This document shows, piece after piece, positions 34,043-41,070 of a stretch of DNA of 43,284 bases. The notes under the pieces are model-generated. The model did no database searches. It saw nothing but the letters and a program-made list of their open reading frames with translations, and was not told the DNA's origin. The stretch spans positions 1 through 43,284 of the forward strand of contig JAUNDZ010000018.1 in NCBI GenBank assembly GCA_030525825.1, read 5' to 3'. Position 1 is the first letter of the stretch. Every line of letters starts with the position of its first letter. Made by a program: the position numbers and the translations under genes. The DNA comes from Moraxella sp. (lineage in GTDB: Bacteria; Pseudomonadota; Gammaproteobacteria; Pseudomonadales; Moraxellaceae).

Positions 34043-35710
34043 TCACATATTTGGATAGTTCGGACCACCGCCACCTTCTGGTGTTACCCAAGTGATGTTT
34101 TGGCTTGGGTCTTTAATGTCGCAGGTCTTACAGTGGACGCAGTTTTGACTGTTGATGACAAATCTCGCCCCATGCGGTGCATTTTCATCTTCTACCACTT
34201 CATACACCCCTGCTGGGCAGTACAGACGAGCAGGCTCTGCATACAGCGGCAGGTTTTTGGTGATGGGTACGGTCGGGTCGGTCAGTTTTAGATGGCACGG
34301 CTGGTCTTCTGCGTGATTGGTGTTGGAGATGAACACGCTAGACAGCTTGTCAAAGGTCAGCTTGCCGTCTGGCTTTGGATAATCAGGCTTGTAGCTGTGG
34401 TCTGCTTTGTCTAATTGGGCAAAGTCGTAGCTGTTATCATTGATGGTGAATGGTATCTTGCCACCCAGCAAGTTTTGCTCCACAAAGCTAAACGCACCAC
34501 CCATCCACGAACCCATGCGGTGCATGGCAGGCGTGAAGTTACGAGCAGCATGAGATTCTTCAAACAGCCACGAGTTTTCAAAGGCAGTTTGGTACTCTAC
34601 CACTTCATCATGCTGTCTGCCTGCTTGTAGTGCCGCAAAGATGCTCTCTGCTGCCAGTATGCCCGACTTCATGGCGGTGTGCGAGCCTTTGATTTTGGCA
34701 GGGTTTAAAAATCCTGCGTCATCACCCACCAGAACCCCGCCTGCAAAGCTGAGCTTAGGCAGGCTGTTTAGACCACCTTTTGCCAATGCTCTTGCCCCAT
34801 ACGACAGGCGTTTGCCACCTTCTAGGATGGGGCGGATGACAGGGTGCAGTTTTAGGCGTTGTAATTCATCAAAGGGCGACAGATATGGATTGTGATAAGA
34901 CAAATCCACCACCAGACCAAAGCTGACTTGATTGTTCTCGGCAAAGTACAAGAACCAGCCCCCTGTTGAACCCGTCTCGTTCAAAGGCCAACCCGAACCG
35001 TGCAAAATCACGCCTTCTTCGTGCTTAGCAGGGTCAATCTCCCACAGCTCTTTTAGACCAATGCCGTAGTGCTGTGGGTCTTTGTCTTTGTCCAGATGAA
35101 AGCGGCTGATGAGTCGTTTGCCCAGATGGCCACGACAGCCTTCGGCAAACACGGTGTATTTGGCAAGCAAGTCATAACCTGCTTCAAAGCTCGGCTTCGG
35201 CTCGCCTTTGGCATTGATGCCCATGTCGCCTGTACGCACGCCACACACCGAACCATCGGCATTATATAGGATTTCGCTGGCGGCAAATCCAGGGAACAGC
35301 ATGATTTCCATCGCTTCGGCTTGTTCGGCAAGCCAGCGGACGACATTACCCAAAGACACGATATAATTGCCGTCGTTGTGCATGGCAGCAGGGATGATGC
35401 CGTGCGGTAGCTGAATGGATTTTTCAGCATTTTTTAGCATATAGACACGGTCTTCTTTGGCTTTGACCGTGATGGGAGCCCCCATCTCACGCCAGTTCGG
35501 CAGCAGCTCATCTAAGGCACGAGTCTCTAAAATCGCCCCTGACAGCGTATGAGCCCCAAACTCCGAGCCTTTTTCAAGAACGCACACCATAAACTCATCA
35601 AGCCCTGCATCATTGGCAAGCTGCTTTAAGCGAATGGCAGTTGCAAGCCCCGCAGGTCCGCCACCGACGATGATGACATCAAACTCCATAGATTCTCTTT
35701 CGATTTGCAT
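34043..35710 (-). CDS. Electron transfer flavoprotein-ubiquinone oxidoreductase
   Basis: ETF-QO passes electrons from reduced electron-transfer flavoprotein (fatty acid and amino acid oxidation) to ubiquinone in the inner membrane. The 555-residue product has the FAD-binding IIVGGGPAGLATAIRL at residues 12-27, the GAHTLSGAILE segment and GDDAGFLNPAKIKGSHTAM. The C-terminal 4Fe-4S domain has cysteines in YCPAGVYE and NCVHCKTCDIKDP. ATG 35710 is chosen because AAGGAAA lies upstream; an inner ATG at 35689 (MEFDVIIVGGG) is possible. The etfA and etfB genes are not adjacent in this window. A terminator follows. Confidence 0.94.
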   Translation of the reverse strand: MQIERESMEFDVIIVGGGPAGLATAIRLKQLANDAGLDEFMVCVLEKGSEFGAHTLSGAILETRALDELLPNWREMGAPITVKAKEDRVYMLKNAEKSIQLPHGIIPAAMHNDGNYIVSLGNVVRWLAEQAEAMEIMLFPGFAASEILYNADGSVCGVRTGDMGINAKGEPKPSFEAGYDLLAKYTVFAEGCRGHLGKRLISRFHLDKDKDPQHYGIGLKELWEIDPAKHEEGVILHGSGWPLNETGSTGGWFLYFAENNQVSFGLVVDLSYHNPYLSPFDELQRLKLHPVIRPILEGGKRLSYGARALAKGGLNSLPKLSFAGGVLVGDDAGFLNPAKIKGSHTAMKSGILAAESIFAALQAGRQHDEVVEYQTAFENSWLFEESHAARNFTPAMHRMGSWMGGAFSFVEQNLLGGKIPFTINDNSYDFAQLDKADHSYKPDYPKPDGKLTFDKLSSVFISNTNHAEDQPCHLKLTDPTVPITKNLPLYAEPARLYCPAGVYEVVEDENAPHGARFVINSQNCVHCKTCDIKDPSQNITWVTPEGGGGPNYPNM

Positions 35711-35987
35711 AAGATTTCCTTGATTTGGCTGGTTGGCTGCCCAACTCGCTAGGCAAAAAATAATCAATAAAGATATATTTTACCTAACTAGAATTTTTAG
35801 GCAAGTTAATTATGAGCCAAGTGGCAGCTTTATGGTGCAAAATCTGAATCATTTTGCTGATTGGTTGTGCCAAATCGGTTGCTTTTTTTGCGTTAATTGG
35901 GCTAAAATGCCACTTAAAAACTTACCAATTTCTGCCATCTGTTGTCATCAAATCACACACAAAACAACCAGCATAAGGACGGTAACA

Positions 35988-36620
35988 ATGATGCACCCAA
36001 AGAGCCAAAACCCACGAGACGACAGCGAAAATCACAATAAAAACAATATCTTAAAAAGCATCAGCGAGCTTATCCCATCAGCCAATACTCGTAAGATTCC
36101 GCCCCTTGATTCATGGTCGCCCACACGCATGCATGATTTTGACATCATCATTAAGGACAATGGCGACTGGTATCATGAAGGCGAAAAAATGACCCGTCAG
36201 TCATTAGTGGATTTATTCGCCAGCGTGTTGTGGGGAGAGATTGATGAGACAGGCAAAAAAACCTATTTTTTAAAGACACCCAGCGACTTATATCGCATAC
36301 AGGTTGAAGATACCCCCTTACTCATTCATCGTGTTGATGAAGTCATCAAAGATGGCGTCTCTTGGCTGGTCTTTGGTACGACCAATGGCGATGAGATTGT
36401 CCTAGATGATGACAGCGTGCCATATTTTCAGGATTTTATAAAAGATGGTCGCACCGAACAAAGGCTGTATATAGACACTCGCTTTAACCTTACCGCCAGA
36501 ATGAATGCCAATGTGCTGTATCATCTGGTGGAGATGGGTAAGATGAATGAAATGAACGATGCCGTAACATTAACCTTAACAAGTGGCGGCAAGACTCATC
36601 AGCTGGTGGTGGATAAGTGA
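35988..36620 (+). CDS. DUF1285 family protein
   Basis: This 210-residue conserved protein of unknown function is recognised by the DUF1285 pattern: PPLDSWSP, DIIIKDNGDWYHEGEKMTR, LVDLFASVLWGE, then YFLKTPSDLYRIQVEDTPLLIH. A hydrophilic N-terminal tail of about 45 residues precedes the domain. ATG 35988 is chosen with AAGGA 8 bases upstream; the longer frame from 35733 crosses AT-rich non-coding DNA. murI starts two bases after its stop, so the two are co-transcribed. Confidence 0.82.
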   Translation: MMHPKSQNPRDDSENHNKNNILKSISELIPSANTRKIPPLDSWSPTRMHDFDIIIKDNGDWYHEGEKMTRQSLVDLFASVLWGEIDETGKKTYFLKTPSDLYRIQVEDTPLLIHRVDEVIKDGVSWLVFGTTNGDEIVLDDDSVPYFQDFIKDGRTEQRLYIDTRFNLTARMNANVLYHLVEMGKMNEMNDAVTLTLTSGGKTHQLVVDK

Positions 36621-36621
36621 T

Positions 36622-37494
36622 ATGATTAACCAACATCCCGATTATGTCAATGACCCTGATAATGCACCGATTGGCGTGTTTGACTCTGGCGTGGGCGGAC
36701 TGTCGGTCTATCGCCACTTAAAGCAGCTACTGCCCAACGAACGCTTCATCTACTATGCCGACACCGCCAATGTCCCCTATGGCAACAAGGCAGGCGATGA
36801 AATCCTACTTTTGACCTTGCAAGCGGTGGCACGATTATGCAAACGGGGCTGCAAGCTCATCGTCATCGCCTGCAACAGTGCATCTGCCCATGCTCTTGAT
36901 ACCATCAGGCAGCGGTGTAGCGTACCGATTGTCGGGCTGGTGCCTGCGGTCAAGCCTGCCTGCACCATGACCAAAACCAAAAAAGTCGCTGTACTTGCCA
37001 CCAAAGCCACGCTGGGCGGTCGCCTATTGAACGAAGTGATTGACACCGTCGCTGTCCCACAAGGCATTCAAGTACACAAGCACTTTGAGCCCATGCTCGT
37101 GCCGTGGGTGGAGAGCGGTATGCCGATTGACAGTCAGGTCGCCAATCTATTGATTGAGCAGGTCAAAATCTGGTCAGCAGATGGCGTGGATGTGATTGTA
37201 CTTGGTTGTACGCATTATCCATTTTTTAAGCAGTTTTTACAAAACTTCATTGATGACAATCAACTAAATATCGCCTTGGTCGATTCTGGGGCTGCCATCG
37301 CTGAGCGGGTGCATTCTTTATTAAATATGTATCAAATTGCCGCCGCCACCCCAAAGAGCAGTCCTTTGACTTTCTACGCCAGTGCCTTTGATGAAGAGCT
37401 GGTGCGGACGGTGGCAGGACTGATTGATGATGTGCCTGTGTTTGTCGGGCATGATTTTTTGCCCCTACCCAATCAGATGACAGCCGTGCAATAA
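36622..37494 (+). CDS. murI: Glutamate racemase
   Basis: MurI makes D-glutamate for peptidoglycan. The 290-residue product has the two catalytic cysteines, C84 in IACNSASA and C196 in GCTHYP, with the N-terminal GVFDSGVGGLSV (D21, S22) and YYADTANVPYG. A 13-residue N-terminal extension precedes the core. The start is 2 bases after the DUF1285 stop, with GGATAAG as ribosome site. The next gene has its own promoter-like sequence. Confidence 0.95.
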   Translation: MINQHPDYVNDPDNAPIGVFDSGVGGLSVYRHLKQLLPNERFIYYADTANVPYGNKAGDEILLLTLQAVARLCKRGCKLIVIACNSASAHALDTIRQRCSVPIVGLVPAVKPACTMTKTKKVAVLATKATLGGRLLNEVIDTVAVPQGIQVHKHFEPMLVPWVESGMPIDSQVANLLIEQVKIWSADGVDVIVLGCTHYPFFKQFLQNFIDDNQLNIALVDSGAAIAERVHSLLNMYQIAAATPKSSPLTFYASAFDEELVRTVAGLIDDVPVFVGHDFLPLPNQMTAVQ

Positions 37495-37528
37495 AATGTA
37501 GAAAAATGTAATTTATCAGCTTTTTGCA

Positions 37529-37557
37529 TTGTAAATGCAGTAAAAATCTGCTGTAAT
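37529..37557 (+). promoter_or_regulatory. Candidate promoter of the 58-residue small gene
   Basis: TTGTAA at 37529-37534 and TGTAAT at 37552-37557 are 17 bases apart, about 43 bases before the ATG at 37601. Confidence 0.4.
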
Positions 37558-37600
37558 GCTAGCGTATCATCGCAGATTAACCCCAACATAAGGAGCCACC

Positions 37601-37777
37601 ATGTCAGATACTTCAAAACTAAGCGAGCAAATCAAACAATTTGAAGAATTGCAAGACAGCATGCACGATGCACAAAAGACTCGTACCCTAGAAGAGCAAG
37701 TCGCCTACCTAAAATCACAAGGCATCGACCCATCAAAGACCTATGCCAAATGGGACGACGATAAAGAAGAAGAGTGA
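37601..37777 (+). CDS. 58-residue charged helical small protein, unknown function
   Basis: This small gene encodes MSDTSKLSEQIKQFEELQD and continues to an acidic end (WDDDKEEE). A strong AAGGAG lies 7 bases before the ATG, a candidate promoter lies upstream, and a terminator follows, so it is a complete transcription unit. The protein is highly charged with heptad-like hydrophobic spacing in residues 7-42, consistent with a single helix or short coiled coil. It has no signal peptide or membrane segment. I do not recognise a family; it may be a conserved small cytoplasmic protein of the Moraxellaceae. Confidence 0.7.
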   Translation: MSDTSKLSEQIKQFEELQDSMHDAQKTRTLEEQVAYLKSQGIDPSKTYAKWDDDKEEE

Positions 37778-37816
37778 TGCTTTGATGGTGTTTGCTTCAC
37801 AAGCTAAGCCCCCAAT

Positions 37817-37852
37817 AAAAAACAAGCCCCAATCTTAGGGCTTGTTTTTTGT
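37817..37852. terminator. Bidirectional terminator between the small gene and the lytic transglycosylase
   Basis: A perfect 10-bp stem (37820-37829 with 37838-37847) has T runs on both strands between convergent genes. Confidence 0.85.
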
Positions 37853-37858
37853 AACTGC

Positions 37859-39271
37859 TTAGTTGGTCGGTACTAAGGCTATCGTGCCATCTGCCTTGAC
37901 CACTCGGCGGTAGGTCTTAGGGGCGGTGCTGACAGGCTGAATGCTTGTCGGCTGAACCTGCTGGTACTGCGGTGCTGTCTGTACAGGGCGAGCTTGGCTT
38001 GGTGCCTGATTTACTGCTTGGTTTGGCACTTGGCTTGACTGGCTTGGTGCGATGGGTACCTGACTGGTGATGAGTCGGTGGAATTTTTGTCCCGCTCGAC
38101 CATCAGGCACAACGCCAGCTTTGCTCTGATAATCCATGATGGCACGGCGAGTGTTGTCGCCGATGATGCCATCGACCTTACCAATGTCATAGCCTGCGTT
38201 CAATAATGCCTGCTGAATCTCTTTGGCTTCACGGCGGCTGATACCAGGGTCGTCGGTCGGCCACGGGGTAGCGAAGTTGGTATTGGTGTCGTTATTTTCA
38301 ATCAAAGTGGACAGATGAGCGATGGCAAGGGCATAACTTTCTGACGCATTGTAGCTATAAAAAGTGTCGAAGTTCTTGCCCACCAAGAACGCAGGTCCTT
38401 GGCGACCTGCTGGCAGTAGCAAGCCTGCCGATACCATGCTGTGCGGCAGTGGGCGACCATCTGGCAAGGTGATGCCTTGTGCCTGCCAATGACTGATGGA
38501 TTTTTTGTTGGTGCGACCGCTTGAACCTACATAGCCGTTCAATGCAACTTCATAGCCCCACGGCTCGCCTGCACGATAGCCCCGCTTAGATAAGAAATTG
38601 GCGGTACTGGCGAGAGCGTCTGCCTTGCTATTAACCAAGTCTTTTTTGCCATCACCATCAAAATCAACCGCCAATTCCAAAAAAGTACTCGGCATGAACT
38701 GCGTCTGACCAAACGCCCCAGCCCACGACCCCATCATGTCTTCTGGGCGAATGTCGCCATTTTGGACGATGCGTAGGGCGTTGGCGAACTCACCACGAAA
38801 ATAACTCTGACGACGGTCAAAACACGACAAAGTCGCCAAGCTACTAAATAGGTTCTTGCCACCCAAAGTCTGCCCAAAATTACTCTCAACACCCCAAACG
38901 CCAAGCACATGCTCAGGCTGTACGCCATAGCGTGATTGGATGCGACGCAGCACATCGGCTTGTTCTTGTTTGGCTTTTAAGCCGTCCAGCACTCGCTCGC
39001 TGTCCACCAATGACGCATGATAATCCCATGCGTCTTTTTTAAATTCTGGTTGATAATTCAGTGAGCGAATCACGGTTGGGTCAGGCTCGCTAGGACGATA
39101 AGTCTCAAAAGTGCTGCTTGAAATACCACGAAAAGCCGATGAACCTTTTAAGTTATCCAAGCACTGCTGAAACTGGGCGTTAGACAGATTTGGCAAATCG
39201 TTGGCACTGGCGACAGTACAGATACCAAGGGCTGACAATGCCAAGAGTAATTTGGCAGGGCGTAATTTCAT
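37859..39271 (-). CDS. MltB-family lytic murein transglycosylase with a peptidoglycan-binding domain
   Basis: This 470-residue periplasmic enzyme cleaves peptidoglycan glycan strands to 1,6-anhydro ends. A signal peptide (residues 1-23, cleavage after ASA) has no lipobox, so it is soluble rather than a lipoprotein. The SLT_2 domain (about 30-340) has the catalytic glutamate E129 in GVWGVESNFG, plus GSWAGAFGQTQFMPS and the DFDGDGKKDL calcium-type loop. A PG_binding_1 domain follows (about 365-425, IQQALLNAGYDIGKVDGIIG). The last 45 residues are rich in Q, P and V (low complexity). ATG 39271 has AGGACA upstream; the open frame to 39361 is not conserved. Confidence 0.9.
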   Translation of the reverse strand: MKLRPAKLLLALSALGICTVASANDLPNLSNAQFQQCLDNLKGSSAFRGISSSTFETYRPSEPDPTVIRSLNYQPEFKKDAWDYHASLVDSERVLDGLKAKQEQADVLRRIQSRYGVQPEHVLGVWGVESNFGQTLGGKNLFSSLATLSCFDRRQSYFRGEFANALRIVQNGDIRPEDMMGSWAGAFGQTQFMPSTFLELAVDFDGDGKKDLVNSKADALASTANFLSKRGYRAGEPWGYEVALNGYVGSSGRTNKKSISHWQAQGITLPDGRPLPHSMVSAGLLLPAGRQGPAFLVGKNFDTFYSYNASESYALAIAHLSTLIENNDTNTNFATPWPTDDPGISRREAKEIQQALLNAGYDIGKVDGIIGDNTRRAIMDYQSKAGVVPDGRAGQKFHRLITSQVPIAPSQSSQVPNQAVNQAPSQARPVQTAPQYQQVQPTSIQPVSTAPKTYRRVVKADGTIALVPTN

Positions 39272-39473
39272 AAGATGTCCTGTTGTTTGGTCGGTTGATG
39301 AATAGCGACAAGGCGATTTCTTGCCAACAAAATTTCGTATAGGGTACAAAATTTTTGTCAATTAAAAAAGCGAAATTGACAAAATCAACCAATGAGCAAG
39401 GTTTGTGTAAGATAACTTAACCGACTTATTTGGATGATTGGTGGTGCTGGTCGGTTGGCAGCTGATTAGCAAA

Positions 39474-40871
39474 TCATCTTGGTCGATACTGCTCGATGAC
39501 GATTTTGCTGTGGCGTTCAAGATACCACAACAGAAAAATCGCCGCCACCGTCAAAGAAACCACCAAAGCCAGCCAAAAGCCATAAATCCCCATGCCATAA
39601 TGAGCCGCCAAAAAATAACCTGGGATCAGACCACAGCCCCAAAACGCAATCAAATGAATCACCATCGGAACACGGGTAACCTGATAGCCCCGCAGAGCAT
39701 AGCTTGCCACACATTGAATGGCATCCACCACCTGAAACGCTGCCGCAAACAAAATCACCGTCGCAGCGATGGTAATCACTGTCACTTCATCGGTGTACAT
39801 CCTAGCCAAAGGCTCTCTTAAAAATACCAGCAACGCCGCCGTCAAAAACGACAATAGCACCGCTGTCAAGACCGCCACGCCTGCCACATAACGGGCTCGG
39901 TGCGGTTTTTGTTGCCCCAGATAAAAGCCTGTACGCACCGTGCTGGCAATGCCGATACTTTGTGGCAGCATAAATATCAGACTGGTCAAACTGATGACAA
40001 TCTGCTGAGCAGCGACATAATCTTCGGTCGTGCCATTTGCGTCGCCTTTTAGCCTTGCCACCAAAAACATGATGCAGGTAAATAAACTTACTTCAATAAA
40101 AAAAGACAATCCAATCGGCAGCCCCAAGCGATTGATTTTCTTTAAGATGGCAAGATTTGGCGGACTGAATTTATCGGTCAAACCAAAGGGTTTAAAATAA
40201 ATGTCTTTGGCAATATAGATGCCAAGCACGATGGCATTGACCCAAAACACGATGGCAGTCGCTAAGCCACAGCCTGCCCCACCCAACGCAGGCATGCCAA
40301 ATTTGCCATAGACAAAAATCCAGTTTAAAGGAATGTTCACAAAAAAACACAGCCAACTGACAATCATAATCGCTCGTGGTCTATTTAGGCTAGACGCATA
40401 AGCGTGCAGTGCTCGGTGTATCATGGCGGCAGGCATGGCAAGCCCGATGAACCAAAGATAATCGCCAGTGATGGTCAAGGTGCGTTCACTTAAATCAAAA
40501 AAAGTCTGAAATGGCGTAATAGCAACCCACATGAGCAGCATTCCAATGATGCCTGTGATGAGTCCATACCACAAGCCCTGCCGCCCCATCTCACCAATTT
40601 CTGTGCGCAGGTTTGCTCCATGTTGCTCAGAGAGCATGGGATTTAAGGCACTCATCACGCCCACTAAGGTAACATAGACGGTAACAAACAAGCTATTGCC
40701 CAAAGCCACCGCCGCTAAGTCGTCAATGCCAGCACTCCCTGCCATCACCGTATCCACAAAGCCTGTACCAACCTGTGCCACCTGTGCTAAAAGCATGGGT
40801 AGGGCAAGCGTGGTTAAGGCGGTCAGCTCTTTTTTATAAGTGGTGATGGGGTATTTGGTGATGTCTAGCAT
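39474..40871 (-). CDS. MATE family multidrug/Na+ antiporter
   Basis: This 465-residue integral membrane protein has 12 predicted membrane helices in two six-helix halves. It matches the NorM-type MATE family (LAQVAQVGTGFVDTVMAG near residue 30, and the LPQSIGIASTVRTGFYLG repeat region in the second half). Such proteins export cationic drugs in exchange for Na+ or H+. Given the Na+-pumping NQR in the same genome, sodium coupling is plausible but not shown. ATG 40871 (MLDITKYPITTYKKEL) has a weak ribosome site. An 11-bp perfect palindrome lies 33 bases upstream. The last residues extend to TGA at 39474-39476. Confidence 0.88.
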   Translation of the reverse strand: MLDITKYPITTYKKELTALTTLALPMLLAQVAQVGTGFVDTVMAGSAGIDDLAAVALGNSLFVTVYVTLVGVMSALNPMLSEQHGANLRTEIGEMGRQGLWYGLITGIIGMLLMWVAITPFQTFFDLSERTLTITGDYLWFIGLAMPAAMIHRALHAYASSLNRPRAIMIVSWLCFFVNIPLNWIFVYGKFGMPALGGAGCGLATAIVFWVNAIVLGIYIAKDIYFKPFGLTDKFSPPNLAILKKINRLGLPIGLSFFIEVSLFTCIMFLVARLKGDANGTTEDYVAAQQIVISLTSLIFMLPQSIGIASTVRTGFYLGQQKPHRARYVAGVAVLTAVLLSFLTAALLVFLREPLARMYTDEVTVITIAATVILFAAAFQVVDAIQCVASYALRGYQVTRVPMVIHLIAFWGCGLIPGYFLAAHYGMGIYGFWLALVVSLTVAAIFLLWYLERHSKIVIEQYRPR

Positions 40872-40903
40872 GATGATAGTGCAGTTTGATGATAAAAGAA
40901 TGT

Positions 40904-40928
40904 CTGCATGATGAGTATCATCATGCAG
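40904..40928. promoter_or_regulatory. Perfect 11-bp inverted repeat upstream of the MATE gene
   Basis: CTGCATGATGA at 40904-40914 is mirrored by TCATCATGCAG at 40918-40928 around a 3-base centre. It lies 33 bases before the MATE start and 143 bases after the stop of the TonB receptor. No long T run follows, so it may be an operator or leader hairpin rather than a terminator. Confidence 0.5.
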
Positions 40929-41070
40929 ATGAAACTAGACATTATAGCATATTTCGGGCGGTTCTATCATCTATCTGCTGTGATTGTGGGGTTTGGGGCT
41001 AAGGGGGTTGGTCTATAAAATTCTTGATTTAAAACATTCTGCTACAAACCCACTCATCAGCAAACACCCC

